Assembly (NCBI GenBank): GCA_964613665.1
Contig: CAZTIG010000004.1
Location: 76,237 to 140,236, forward strand
Direction: 5' to 3'
Length of the DNA: 64,000 nt
From: CAZQFV01 sp964613665
GTDB taxonomy: Bacteria; Chloroflexota; Chloroflexia; DTKN01
The notes beneath the pieces are model-generated. The model did not search any database, had not been told where the DNA came from, and saw nothing but the letters and a program-made list of their open reading frames with translations. Position 1 is the stretch's first letter. The number at the start of each line of letters is the position of its first letter. A program made the position numbers and the translations under genes. This document shows, piece after piece, positions 33,955 to 42,540 of the stretch.

Positions 33955-34322
33955 CGGCTCACCTCCTGGGTATCATCGCCGGCCGTAGGCGGGGTGGAAG
34001 GTGGCACTTCCGCCGCATCCGCCCGGTCTGCCGGGGCAGGGGCGTGCAGTGCCTCCTCGGGCGCCGGCTGGGGGACGGCCTTCGGCCGGCGCGCGCCACC
34101 AATGCGCCAGCGAAGCCGCGGCGGCCGGCGGCGCATCCGCTGCTCCTGCGTGGCCGCCGCCCGGCGCAGCCGCGCCGAGAGGTCGTCCAGCGAGGCCTCC
34201 TCGGGCGCCGGCTTGCGCGCCCGGCGGGCGCGGCGGGACAGCAGGTAGGCCACCAGGCCCCCGATGGCCGTGGCCAGGAACAGGCCCAGTGCTCTCAGCC
34301 GGCGGCGGCGCTCGGTCGTCAT
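33951..34322 (-). CDS. Small single-pass membrane protein, basic and proline-rich
   Basis: 123 residues. One hydrophobic helix lies near the N-terminus (about residues 10-28, ALGLFLATAIGGLVAYLL), followed by a very basic region (RRARRARK; RMRRRPPRLRWRIGGARR) and a Pro/Ala/Glu-rich tail. It is not a recognised family. The ATG at 34322 is preceded by AAGGGG at a suitable distance; the longer upstream frame overlaps the next gene and is not protein-like. It lies between a thioredoxin-like Fe-S protein and an MBL hydrolase. Confidence 0.65.
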   Translation of the reverse strand: MTTERRRRLRALGLFLATAIGGLVAYLLSRRARRARKPAPEEASLDDLSARLRRAAATQEQRMRRRPPRLRWRIGGARRPKAVPQPAPEEALHAPAPADRADAAEVPPSTPPTAGDDTQEVSR

Positions 34323-34336
34323 CGGAACGTCCCCTT

Positions 34337-35026
34337 CTACTTCGGGCCGGCCGGCCCGGGCCGGCCGGTCAGGACAGGCGGGCCGGCTTCCACGGTGCGC
34401 AGCTCGTCCAGCGCCTCCTGCAGCCACGTCTGCAGCTGCGCCTGGGACAGCACGCCCTCCACCCCATTGACCGGCTGGCCCCGGTAGAAGAGGACGAACG
34501 TGGGCACGCTGCGGATGCGCAGCGCGGTCAGCAGTTGCCGCTCGCTGTCGCTGTTCAGGCGGCGGATCGTGACCTGTCCCACGAGCTGCTGCCCCACCTG
34601 CTCCAGGATCGGCTGGAGTCTCTTCCACGTCGGCGAGCGCGGCGAGTCCACCACCAGGAGCACCGGCAGGCGGGCCTGCCCCACCTCCTGCTGGAAGTCG
34701 AGCGCGGTCACCTCCGCAATCGCCTGCTGCTTGCGGGACTCTTGCGCCTGCTTCAGGCGCAGACGCTCCGCAGCGATCTCCTGCGCCGACATCGAGCCAT
34801 CCTGCTCGGCCTGCAGGAGGCGCAGTTCCTCCAGCGAGGGAGCGTACTTCAGCGCATAGCGGTCGCAGAAGTTCAGGCACGGCCCCCGGCAGTCGCCGCA
34901 GCGCTCCGGGAAAACGACAATCCGGCCCTGCCTCTCGTCATAGAGCAGCGCCTGGTTCGGGCAGGCCGCGGCGGCGTAGCAGCGCGGCAGGTTGTCACAT
35001 CGGTCCTTCAGAATGAGCACCGGCAT
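34337..35026 (-). CDS. Fe-S-type cysteine domain fused to a thioredoxin fold lacking CxxC
   Basis: 229 residues. The N-terminal 55 or so residues hold seven cysteines in clusters (DRCDNLPRC, AACP, then CGDCRGPCLNFC), likely binding an iron-sulfur cluster or zinc. A helical linker follows, then a thioredoxin-like fold (PVLLVVDSPRSPTWKRL; IRSVPTFVLFYRGQPV). At the place of the CxxC active site the sequence reads SPRS, so it cannot do normal dithiol exchange. This may be a redox or metallocluster carrier. I chose ATG 35026 because GGAGG sits eight bases upstream; ATG 35032 would be only two bases from GGAGGAG. The start overlaps the hydrolase gene by 32 bases. Confidence 0.75.
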   Translation of the reverse strand: MPVLILKDRCDNLPRCYAAAACPNQALLYDERQGRIVVFPERCGDCRGPCLNFCDRYALKYAPSLEELRLLQAEQDGSMSAQEIAAERLRLKQAQESRKQQAIAEVTALDFQQEVGQARLPVLLVVDSPRSPTWKRLQPILEQVGQQLVGQVTIRRLNSDSERQLLTALRIRSVPTFVLFYRGQPVNGVEGVLSQAQLQTWLQEALDELRTVEAGPPVLTGRPGPAGPK

Positions 35027-35819
35027 CGCCATCTCCTCCGAGCAAGAACTCCAGCAGCAGGCGGTTGAACGTCTGCGGATCGTCCATCCAGGGAAAGTGC
35101 CTGCACCCGGGCATCACCACGACGCGAGCCGCCGGCACTTGGATATGGGCAAAGATCTCGGCCTGGTCGGGATCGACGATGTCGTCCTCCGAGCCGTGGA
35201 TGATCAGGGCCGGCACCTGCAGACGCTGCAGCTCTGGGCGCAGGTCGGTCTGGCGCATGGAGCGGACGCTGCGCAGCAGGGCCTCCTGATCGGCCTTGGT
35301 GCTCTCGTCGACGACCTCCTGGAACCAGCGGCTCCATCCGGCGCGGATGTTGCGCATCAGGCGAGACCAGACGCCGGTGACGACGGGCCGGCGGACGAAC
35401 AGCCGCGCGATGAGCTGATTGCTGGTCAACTTGAGCAGCGGCGCCAGCGCCGAGCCCTCGATCACGGCACCGGCCGTGGCCACGCGGTCGATGCGCTGGG
35501 GGTGGTCGATGGCCGTCTTCAGCGAGACCATCCCGCCCATCGAGTGGCCCACCAGCCGGCAGCGGCCGATACCCATCCCGTCGAGGAAGGAGACGACCTG
35601 GTCGACGAACTCGCCGATCGTGTGCGTCTCGGCACCCTTGTCGGAGTCGCCAAAGCCCCAGAAGTCGAAGGAGTAGGTGCGAAAGTGCCGGGCGACAGCC
35701 TCCATGGTCGGCAGCCAGTAGCGCCAAGAGCCCATCCAGCCGTGCAGGAAGAGCACCGGTTCGCCTTGGCCGAGCACTTCGTAGTGGATGACCTGCTGAT
35801 CCAGAACCAGAACAGGCAT
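34995..35819 (-). CDS. Alpha/beta-fold hydrolase
   Basis: 274 residues. The fold is recognised by the oxyanion-hole segment FLHGWMGSWRYW, the nucleophile elbow GHSMGG (Ser93), an acid residue in HGSEDDIVDP and the catalytic His in GCRHFPWMDDP. Substrate unknown; it could be an esterase, a lactonase or a ring-fission product hydrolase. It is the first gene of the operon running down to 33343 and has its own promoter about 30 bases ahead. A GGAGG stands 14 bases upstream of ATG 35819, a little far, but no better in-frame start exists. Confidence 0.87.
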   Translation of the reverse strand: MPVLVLDQQVIHYEVLGQGEPVLFLHGWMGSWRYWLPTMEAVARHFRTYSFDFWGFGDSDKGAETHTIGEFVDQVVSFLDGMGIGRCRLVGHSMGGMVSLKTAIDHPQRIDRVATAGAVIEGSALAPLLKLTSNQLIARLFVRRPVVTGVWSRLMRNIRAGWSRWFQEVVDESTKADQEALLRSVRSMRQTDLRPELQRLQVPALIIHGSEDDIVDPDQAEIFAHIQVPAARVVVMPGCRHFPWMDDPQTFNRLLLEFLLGGDGDAGAHSEGPM

Positions 35820-35848
35820 GGCCGCTGTTCGCTCCTCCTGATGGCAAC

Positions 35849-35877
35849 ATTGTACTACAACCTCCGGCATTGCGCAA
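35849..35877 (-). promoter_or_regulatory. sigma70-type promoter for the hydrolase operon
   Basis: Minus strand TTGCGC (35877-35872), 17-base spacer, TACAAT (35854-35849). It is back to back with the promoter at 35895-35923. Confidence 0.75.
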
Positions 35878-35894
35878 CCGAGGCCTGGTCGCAT

Positions 35895-35923
35895 TTGACG
35901 ATCCCACAGGAATCGGTTATAAT
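35895..35923 (+). promoter_or_regulatory. sigma70-type promoter for the S1-L35-IF1-S21 operon
   Basis: TTGACG (35895-35900), 17-base spacer, TATAAT (35918-35923). The leader of about 85 bases contains a CCCCTG/CAGGGG hairpin and complementary GGCGG/CCGCC ends that could close a larger structure, possibly for autoregulation. Confidence 0.8.
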
Positions 35924-36014
35924 ATCTGTTTGGCGGAGGCCGGCCATCCCCTGCCAGGTGCAGGGGTGCGCCTTCCATGTCCCGCCGAAATAGACTTGTG
36001 GAGGACACCTGGTT

Positions 36015-37454
36015 ATGGATGAGGCAGAAGAGCTCGTACCGACGGAAACCCAACCCTCGATGGAGCAGCTCCTGGAGGATGAGGAGTGCAAGCCTCCTCG
36101 CCGCGGAGAGATCCGGCGCGGGGTGATCATCTCCGTCTCCCCGGATCACGTGGTCCTGGACGTGCACACCAAGCGCGAGGGCTATGTGCCCCAGCGCGAG
36201 CTGGAGCACCTGGAAGCGCCGGTGCGAGAGCAGATCGTGCTCGGAGCCGAGCTGCCCGTCTGCGTCGTGACCCCGGAGGACGAAGAGGGTCGGCTGATCG
36301 TCTCCATCGCCCGTGGCCTGGTCCAGGCCGATTGGGATCGCGCCCTGGCGTTGCTCGAGAGCCAGGAGATCTGGGAAGGCCGGGTCACCGGGTACAACCG
36401 CGGTGGCCTGCTGGTCGAGTTGGGCCGGCTGCGCGGTTTTATCCCCACCTCGCACCTGGCCGGCTTTCCCCGCACGCTCTCTCCCGAGGACAAGCAGAAG
36501 AGGCTGACCGAGATGGTCAACCGGCGGCTCGGGCTGCGCGTGATCGAGGTGGATCAGCAGCGCAACCGGTTGGTCCTCTCCGAGCGGGCAGCCTACCGCG
36601 AGTGGCGCGAGCAGCAGCAGGAACGTCTGCTGGAGGAGCTCAAGGAGGACCAGATCGTCCACGGGCACGTCAGCAGCATCCAGGACTTTGGCGTCTTCGT
36701 GGACCTGGGCGGCATCGAGGGCCTGGTGCACATCTCCGAGATCTCCTGGACCCGCGTGAACCACCCCGGGGAGATCCTGAAGGTGGGCGACGAGGTCGAC
36801 GTGCGCATCATCCGCGTGGACCGCGAGCGCAAGCGGATCAGCCTGAGCCTGCGCCAGACCGTCGGCGACCCCTGGGAGCATATCGAGGAGCGCTACACCC
36901 TGGGCCAGCTGATCAACGGCCGGGTGACGCGCATCGTCAGCTACGGCTGCTTCGTCGAGGTGGAAGAGGGGGTCGAGGGCCTGGTGCACATCTCCGAGCT
37001 GTCCGACGAGAAGCCGGGCAACCCACGGGACGTGGTCGAAGAGGGCGAGGTCCTGCCGCTGCGCGTCATCCGCATCGATGCGGCGCGCAGGCGCCTGGGG
37101 CTGAGCTTCCGCCGAGTGACCGAGCAGGAATGGCAGGAGTGGAGGGCCAGCCGCCTGCACACGGAGGAACTGCCGGCCACGGAAGAGGCCCCGGTGGCAG
37201 CGGAGGCCGAAGAGGTGGAGGCCCCGCAGGCCGACGATTCGGGCATCGGCGGCTGCGCCCTGCCCGAGCCGGAGCCCGAGGCAGAGGCGGAGCCCGAACC
37301 GGAGCCCGAACCGGAGCCCGAGCCGGAGCCCGAACCGGAGCCCGAGCCGGAGCCCGAACCGGAGCCCGAGCCGGAGCCCGAACCGGAGCCGGAGCCCGAG
37401 CCGGAGCCCGAGCCGGAGCCCGAGCCGGAGCCCGGGGATACGGAAGAAGCCTGA
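36015..37454 (+). CDS. rpsA: Ribosomal protein S1-like RNA-binding protein with Glu-Pro tail
   Basis: 479 residues with four S1 (OB-fold) domains at about 31-99, 120-190, 214-281 and 299-366. The last two have the best motifs (FGVFVDLGGIEGLVHISE; YGCFVEVEEGVEGLVHISEL). S1 helps mRNAs bind the 30S subunit; many non-proteobacterial versions have four domains as here. The C-terminal 60 residues are an almost pure Glu-Pro repeat coded by a minisatellite at 37263-37433, probably a stiff acidic extension. It leads an operon with L35, IF-1 and S21, and GTGGAGG lies ahead of the ATG. Confidence 0.88.
   Translation: MDEAEELVPTETQPSMEQLLEDEECKPPRRGEIRRGVIISVSPDHVVLDVHTKREGYVPQRELEHLEAPVREQIVLGAELPVCVVTPEDEEGRLIVSIARGLVQADWDRALALLESQEIWEGRVTGYNRGGLLVELGRLRGFIPTSHLAGFPRTLSPEDKQKRLTEMVNRRLGLRVIEVDQQRNRLVLSERAAYREWREQQQERLLEELKEDQIVHGHVSSIQDFGVFVDLGGIEGLVHISEISWTRVNHPGEILKVGDEVDVRIIRVDRERKRISLSLRQTVGDPWEHIEERYTLGQLINGRVTRIVSYGCFVEVEEGVEGLVHISELSDEKPGNPRDVVEEGEVLPLRVIRIDAARRRLGLSFRRVTEQEWQEWRASRLHTEELPATEEAPVAAEAEEVEAPQADDSGIGGCALPEPEPEAEAEPEPEPEPEPEPEPEPEPEPEPEPEPEPEPEPEPEPEPEPEPEPEPEPGDTEEA
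37263..37433. repeat. In-frame GAGCCGGAGCCC-type minisatellite
   Basis: The 3' end of the S1-like gene is a tandem array with a 6-base core (GAGCCG/GAGCCC or GAACCG), mostly in 12-base pairs. It codes for alternating Glu and Pro. Being a multiple of three it can change copy number without breaking the frame, so its length probably varies between strains. Confidence 0.9.
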
Positions 37455-37505
37455 AAGCTACCCGGGGGGGGACCCCGGTGAACCTGCCAGAGGAGAGTCG
37501 AGATC

Positions 37506-37715
37506 GTGGCCAAGACCAAACTGAAGACCCATCGCGGCGCCAAGAAGCGCTTCAAGTTCACCGGAACGGGCAAGATCTTGCGCATGAAAGGGCTGCGCAG
37601 CCACAAGCGGCGGACCAAGTCGCCCCGCGTGCGCCGATCGTTCGACCAGATGCTGCCGCTCTCCAAGGCCGACGAGAAGCGCATCCGCCGGGTGCTGCCC
37701 TCTGGTGAGGTCTAG
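37506..37715 (+). CDS. rpmI: 50S ribosomal protein L35
   Basis: 69 residues, basic, with the bL35 signature KTHRGAKKRFKFTGTGKI and SHKRRTKS. It is a late-assembly 50S protein. The start is GTG 37506 after GAGAG. Its usual partners infC and rplT are not beside it; here it stands between an S1-like gene and infA. Confidence 0.95.
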   Translation: MAKTKLKTHRGAKKRFKFTGTGKILRMKGLRSHKRRTKSPRVRRSFDQMLPLSKADEKRIRRVLPSGEV

Positions 37716-37777
37716 CGGTCCCTCACCGGCGTGCGCCAGACGGCGCGTGGGCAGAGACAACGGAGGTCAGAGGAGCA

Positions 37778-38038
37778 GTGCCCAGGAAAAAGACGCCCGC
37801 TGGCAAGACCAAAGAAGGCATGATCGAGGTAGAGGGACGGGTCATCGAGTGCCTGCCCGACGCCACCTTCCGCGTGGAGATGGAGAACGGCCACATCATC
37901 CTCGCCCACCTATCCGGCCGCATGCGCCAGCACTATATCCGCGTCCTGCTGGGCGACTGGGTCAAGGCCGAGCTTTCCCCCTACGACCTGAGCCGTGGGA
38001 GGATCACCTTCCGCTACAAGAAACCAGCCGCCGAGTAG
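37778..38038 (+). CDS. infA: Translation initiation factor IF-1
   Basis: 86 residues with one OB fold: IEVEGRVIECLPDATFRVEMENGH, then HLSGRMRQHYIRVLLGDWV and VKAELSPYDLSRGRITFRYK, which is a clear IF-1 pattern. IF-1 binds the 30S A site. The protein has about eight extra N-terminal residues (PRKKTPAGKTKEG). GTG 37778 is preferred because AGAGGAG precedes it; ATG 37820 would leave almost no spacing from a ribosome site. Confidence 0.92.
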   Translation: MPRKKTPAGKTKEGMIEVEGRVIECLPDATFRVEMENGHIILAHLSGRMRQHYIRVLLGDWVKAELSPYDLSRGRITFRYKKPAAE

Positions 38039-38106
38039 GCCGGCGGCACTGCCCGCCGGCCGCTTGGCCCGAGAGATAATCCTGCACGAGAGGGGGTGAA
38101 ATCGGA

Positions 38107-38331
38107 ATGCCGCGTCCGGAACGCGAGACCCGCGAGGGTCTGGAGGACCTGCTGCGGCGGTTCCGCCGGGAACTGAACGAGAGCGGCCAACTGCGCGACC
38201 ATCGGCGCAAGCGCTTCTTTGTCTCCAAGGGCGAGTCCTTGCGCGAGAAGCAGCGCAAGGCCGAGCGCCGCCGCCGGCACCGCGAGGTCCGCATCAAGCA
38301 GCGCGAAGTCCGCCGGCAGCGGAGGTACTAG
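38107..38331 (+). CDS. rpsU: 30S ribosomal protein S21
   Basis: 74 residues, very basic, with the bS21 pattern LEDLLRRFRRELNESGQLRDHRRKRFF in outline and a long Arg-rich tail (RRRRHREVRIKQREVRRQRRY). S21 acts near the anti-Shine-Dalgarno region during initiation, so its pairing with IF-1 and an S1-like protein makes functional sense. AGAGGGGGTG lies ahead of ATG 38107. A very strong terminator follows. Confidence 0.9.
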   Translation: MPRPERETREGLEDLLRRFRRELNESGQLRDHRRKRFFVSKGESLREKQRKAERRRRHREVRIKQREVRRQRRY

Positions 38332-38375
38332 CCCAGCCGCCGGCCGCAGGTGCATGGTTCGATTGCCAGTTTGAC

Positions 38376-38404
38376 GCGCGCGCCCCCAGTGGGGGCGCGC
38401 GTTT
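38376..38404 (+). terminator. Rho-independent terminator of the S1-S21 operon
   Basis: An 11-bp GC-only stem (CGCGCGCCCCC, 38377-38387, with GGGGGCGCGCG, 38391-38401) plus a G.U pair, a three-base loop and a TTT tail. Confidence 0.85.
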
Positions 38405-38451
38405 CGCTGTCAACGCGGTGTCGTTGCGCGCAGTGAGACAGTGCCTCCCCC

Positions 38452-38480
38452 TTGCGCAGCGACGAACATTGGGTTACAAT
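38452..38480 (+). promoter_or_regulatory. sigma70-type promoter for addB
   Basis: TTGCGC (38452-38457), 17-base spacer, TACAAT (38475-38480), 31 bases before the start codon. Confidence 0.7.
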
Positions 38481-38511
38481 GGCGCCGTCCTGAGCGAAGG
38501 AGCGCGCCCCG

Positions 38512-41500
38512 ATGGCGACGCATCTGTACGTGGCCCCAGCGTCCGCGGGCAAGACCGCCTACGCCCTGGGCATCGTCCGGCGGGCGGCCCAGGGACTGGC
38601 TGACGTTCCCCGGGTCTGCCTGCCGACGACGCTGCAGGTACGCGCCTGGCGCAGGAGGCTGGCCGCGGCGGGCGGAGCGATCGGCGTGCGCCTCCTGACC
38701 TTTGACCAGCTCTACGCCGAATGCCTGTCCGCAGCCGGCCAGGTATACACGGAGCTGAGCCCGCCGGTGCGCTACCGCCTCGTGCGCGCCATCATCGACG
38801 AGACCCCTTTGCAGCACTACCGCCCCCTGGCCGACCGCCCCGGCTTCGTCCAGGTGCTGGAGCGCCTCATTGCCGAGCTGAAAGGGGCCCGCATCCCACC
38901 CGAGCGCTTCGCCGCAGCCGTGGCCGCGACAGGCGACGAGCCCCGCCTGCGGGAGCTGGCCATGCTCTACGCGGCCTACCAGCTGCGCCTCCAGGAGCGC
39001 TCCTGGGCCGACCGCGCCGGCATGGGCTGGCTGGCCGTGGCGGCGCTGCAGAGCGCGCCGGCCCTGGCCAGCGATTGGCCTCTCCTCGTCGTGGATGGCT
39101 TTGACAGCTTCACCCAAGTGCAGATGGACCTGCTGGAGATCCTGGCCGGCCGGGTGCGGGAGACGATCATCTCGCTCACCGGGGCAGCCGACGGCGAGCA
39201 GCGCCCCGTGCATCGGCGCTTCCACAAGACACGCGCCCGCCTGGAGGAGAGGCTGGGCCTGACCGCCGAGCCGCTGCCGCGGACCAGCACCTCGCCGGTA
39301 CCCGTGCTGGCCCACCTGGAAGCCCACCTCTTCCGCGGCACAGGGGAGCGTCGGCCGGCCGGCGGCAAGGTCGAGCTCATCGCCGCCCCGGACCGCGCCG
39401 CCGAGGTGCGCGCCGCCATGCGCTGGCTCAAGGAGCGCTTGGCCGTGGACCGCATGCGCCCTGGCGAGGTGGCACTGCTGGCCCGCGACATCCCTCCCTA
39501 CCGGCCGGCCATCCAGCAGGTCGCCCGCGAGTTCGGGCTGCCCATCCGCCTGGTCGACGGCCTGCCCCTGCGCAGCAACCCGGCCGTCGCCGCACTGCTC
39601 GACCTGCTGCGACTCATGCTGCCCCGCGCCGCCGACGACCCCCGCCCGGCCATGCCGCGCCGGCTGGTCCTCGAGGCCTGGCGCTCGCCCTACCTGGATT
39701 GGTCGGCCGCTGCAGGCGCGGACCGGGCCGTCGGTATCGGGCCCGGCGACGCGGACGGTCTTGCCGCCGTGGCGCGTTGGGGCCGGGTCATCGCCGGGGA
39801 GGAGCAGTGGGAAGAGGCCCTCGGCACCCTGGCCGGCCTCTCCCCCGAGCCTTCCCCCGACGAGGAGATCGGCCGTCCAGAGGGAGTCCCCTGCGGACCC
39901 GCGGCCCAGGCGCTGTGGGACAAGTTCCGGCGCTTCCGGCAGCGCCTGACCCCACCGGCGCAGCCGCAGTCGTGCCGCGAACTGGTCGGATGGCTGGAGT
40001 CGCTGATCGGGCCGGACGACCCTTCGCCGGACAGCGCCACGGAAGGGGACTCCCTGCGCGTCGTCGCCCGCATCCGCCAGGGCGCCGAGGACGTGGCCGA
40101 CCTGGACATCGCCGCCCTCGAGGCGTTCAAGGACATCCTGCGCGGTCTGGTCTGGGCCGAGGAAGCCGTGCCGTGCGGGCAGCCGGTCGACTATGCGCGC
40201 TTCTTCGCCGACCTGTCCGGCGCGATCGAGGCAGCGTCGTGCGATCCGCCGGCCCGGCCCGACCGCGAGGAGGTCCTGGTGGCCAACGTCATCCAGGCGC
40301 GTGGTGTCCCACTGCGTGCCGTGGCCGTGCTCGGTCTGGCCGAGGGCGAGTTCCCCGCTACCCTGGCCGAGGATCCCTTCCTGCGCGACACCGATCGCCA
40401 GCGCCTGCGGGGCCAGTTCGACCTGCCCCTGGAGCCTACGACGGAGAGCGCCGAGATCGAGTTCTTCTACGAGACTGTCACACGCCCCCGGGAGCGGCTG
40501 CTGCTCACCCGCCCGCGCCTGACCGACAACGGGGCGCCCTGGCAGGCTTCGCCATACTGGGAGGAGGTCCTGCGCCTGGTCGAGGCGGAGACCGCCGAGC
40601 TGACCAGCGAGAGTGTCCCGCCGGCAGCCCAGGCTGCCTCGTGGGGTGAACTGCTGGAGAGCCTGGCCCGCCGCCCCGGCCAGGAGGCCGTGCGGCAGTG
40701 GGTGCTGCGCCATGCCCCCGACCGCCAGCTGGCCGTGGACGCGGCGGCTCAGCTCTTCGCCCAGCGCGAGGCGGGCCCGCCGGCCGGCGTTGCGGAAGGC
40801 GACCTCGGCGCGCTGGCCGAAAGACTGGCGCGGCGCTTCGGCCCGCAGCACACGTGGAGCGCTAGCCGGCTGGAGAGCTACCGCCGTTGCCCGTACGCCT
40901 TCTTCATCGGCAGCGTCCTGGGCCTGGAGCCGCGCGAAGAGCCGGTGGAGGGGTTGGACGCCCGGCAGCTCGGCACGATCTACCACCGCATCTTCGAGGA
41001 GGTATACCGGGAGGCGGGCATCCCGGCAGAGCCCCAGCGGCTGCGGGAGCTGCTGCCGGCCGTGACCGCGCGGGTGCTGGACGAAGCGCCCGAGCGGGAG
41101 GGCTTTCGCCAGACGGCCTGGTGGGAGCAGACCCGCCAGGAGATCGCCGAGACCGCCCGGAGGTCCTTGGACAAGCTCATCGACATCCAGGGGGATTACG
41201 TGCCATGCCGGTTCGAGGCCGCCTTCGGCTTCGGGGGGGAGCCGCCGCTGGTCGTCGGCCGGGGGGACGATGCCTTCCGTCTGCACGGTTTCATCGACCG
41301 CGTCGACCGCGCGCCCGACGGCCGGCTGCGGGTCATCGACTACAAGACCAGCAGCCCGGGCGAGTTCACCGCCCGCGCCGTGGCCGAGGGCAAGAAGCTG
41401 CAGCTGCCGCTCTACGCCCAGGCCGCCCAGGACGCCCTGGGACTGGGGGAGGTGGCCGAGGGGTTCTACTGGCATGTGCGCCACGCCGAGCGCAGCAGCT

Positions 41501-41685
41501 TCACCCTGGGTGGCTACACCGGGGGAGCCGCCGCGGCTCTCGATGCGGCCCTGGAGAGCGCACGCCAGGCGGTGCAGGGCATACGGGCCGGCCGCTTCGC
41601 GCCGGAGCCGCCGGAGGGCGGCTGCCCCTCCTACTGCCCGGCAGCCGGGTTCTGCTGGCGCTATGCGCCGGGGTACGGGGGGTAG
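38512..41685 (+). CDS. addB: AddB-like helicase/Fe-S nuclease subunit
   Basis: 1057 residues. The N-terminus has the P-loop APASAGKT (about 9-16), typical of AddB, whose helicase part is otherwise inactive. The C-terminus is a RecB-type nuclease: IYHRIFEEVY, FIDRVDRAPDGRLRVIDYKTSS (Asp943, Lys945) and LQLPLYAQAA. Four cysteines, C793 and then C1038, C1042 and C1048, match the 4Fe-4S cluster that clamps the AddB nuclease. With AddA it resects double-strand breaks for RecA. ATG 38512 lies 32 bases from its promoter. addA is not adjacent: an opposing gene of 846 bases intervenes. Confidence 0.88.
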   Translation: MATHLYVAPASAGKTAYALGIVRRAAQGLADVPRVCLPTTLQVRAWRRRLAAAGGAIGVRLLTFDQLYAECLSAAGQVYTELSPPVRYRLVRAIIDETPLQHYRPLADRPGFVQVLERLIAELKGARIPPERFAAAVAATGDEPRLRELAMLYAAYQLRLQERSWADRAGMGWLAVAALQSAPALASDWPLLVVDGFDSFTQVQMDLLEILAGRVRETIISLTGAADGEQRPVHRRFHKTRARLEERLGLTAEPLPRTSTSPVPVLAHLEAHLFRGTGERRPAGGKVELIAAPDRAAEVRAAMRWLKERLAVDRMRPGEVALLARDIPPYRPAIQQVAREFGLPIRLVDGLPLRSNPAVAALLDLLRLMLPRAADDPRPAMPRRLVLEAWRSPYLDWSAAAGADRAVGIGPGDADGLAAVARWGRVIAGEEQWEEALGTLAGLSPEPSPDEEIGRPEGVPCGPAAQALWDKFRRFRQRLTPPAQPQSCRELVGWLESLIGPDDPSPDSATEGDSLRVVARIRQGAEDVADLDIAALEAFKDILRGLVWAEEAVPCGQPVDYARFFADLSGAIEAASCDPPARPDREEVLVANVIQARGVPLRAVAVLGLAEGEFPATLAEDPFLRDTDRQRLRGQFDLPLEPTTESAEIEFFYETVTRPRERLLLTRPRLTDNGAPWQASPYWEEVLRLVEAETAELTSESVPPAAQAASWGELLESLARRPGQEAVRQWVLRHAPDRQLAVDAAAQLFAQREAGPPAGVAEGDLGALAERLARRFGPQHTWSASRLESYRRCPYAFFIGSVLGLEPREEPVEGLDARQLGTIYHRIFEEVYREAGIPAEPQRLRELLPAVTARVLDEAPEREGFRQTAWWEQTRQEIAETARRSLDKLIDIQGDYVPCRFEAAFGFGGEPPLVVGRGDDAFRLHGFIDRVDRAPDGRLRVIDYKTSSPGEFTARAVAEGKKLQLPLYAQAAQDALGLGEVAEGFYWHVRHAERSSFTLGGYTGGAAAALDAALESARQAVQGIRAGRFAPEPPEGGCPSYCPAAGFCWRYAPGYGG

Positions 41686-41694
41686 ACGGCGGAA

Positions 41695-42540
41695 CTACCC
41701 GCTGTCTGGCTCCTGGGGTCGGCGCTGCTGCACGTACTCGCCCACGCGCCGCAGCACACCCAACAGCACCGGCGACAGCAGCACCCCCAGCAGGATGGCC
41801 CCGGCGGCGGCTAGCCGGCGGACCTCAGCGGACCACTGCGTCGGCACGAACGTCCACGGCGCCCGGCGCCCGTCCCAGTAGGCAGCCACACCCATGGCCA
41901 TGCTGGTCCAGGACAGGATCAGCCCAGCGCTGAGCGACAGGACCCGCAGCCAGGCCCGGCTGCTGCGCAGATAGGCCAGCGCGCCCGCTGCGACGAGCAG
42001 CACGGTCGGCGCCCACAGGAGCAGCTTGTAGGTCAGGTCGATCTGGTCGAGCTGGACCCACAGGGCCAGCGGTACCACGGCGTAGATGGCGAACGACACG
42101 CGAGTCCAGTCCTGCCAGACGCCGCGGAAGAGATAGCGCCAGGGATCGACGGTCGGGGCCAGGATCACCGCGACCACGACCACCACCGCCAACGGCAGGG
42201 CGGCGTCCATCACGATGATCCAGGTGAGGTTGGTCCCCAGGGCCACCCACCAGCTGGCCATGACCAGGATCAGCCCACCGTACGGATAGGACCAGCGCGG
42301 AAAGCGCCTGACCCAGCCCAGGCCCCAGCCGGCGCACACGGCGACGTACCAGCCGGCCAGGTACCAGATGCCCTCGGCAAGATGCTCGAACAGGACCAGG
42401 ACGACGCCAAGGCCCAGGAAGAGCGCCAGGCCCACGGCCACCTCGCCCCACGGGGAAGGACCGTGTTCCAGGATAGCGCTGCGCCCCGGACTGCCGGCCG
42501 ACTCCTCGGCGACCTCCGAGGTTGGTTGCTCGTGCGGCAC
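41695..42540 (-). CDS. Polytopic membrane protein of unknown function
   Basis: 281 residues with about eight hydrophobic segments (e.g. EVAVGLALFLGLGVVLVLFE, YPYGGLILVMASWWVAL, PLAVVVVVAVILAP, LLLGVLLSPVLLGVLRR-like end). The N-terminal 35 residues are hydrophilic. I recognise no family and see no catalytic motif. GTG 42540 is chosen since GGAGG lies seven bases upstream. Its stop is ten bases from that of addB (convergent), and it separates addB from addA, an unusual position. Confidence 0.72.
   Translation of the reverse strand: MPHEQPTSEVAEESAGSPGRSAILEHGPSPWGEVAVGLALFLGLGVVLVLFEHLAEGIWYLAGWYVAVCAGWGLGWVRRFPRWSYPYGGLILVMASWWVALGTNLTWIIVMDAALPLAVVVVVAVILAPTVDPWRYLFRGVWQDWTRVSFAIYAVVPLALWVQLDQIDLTYKLLLWAPTVLLVAAGALAYLRSSRAWLRVLSLSAGLILSWTSMAMGVAAYWDGRRAPWTFVPTQWSAEVRRLAAAGAILLGVLLSPVLLGVLRRVGEYVQQRRPQEPDSG

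Noticed and set aside
37263..37433. CRISPR-like look of the regular repeat
   Set aside because: Units are 6-12 bases without spacers and lie in a coding frame; it is a Glu-Pro minisatellite.
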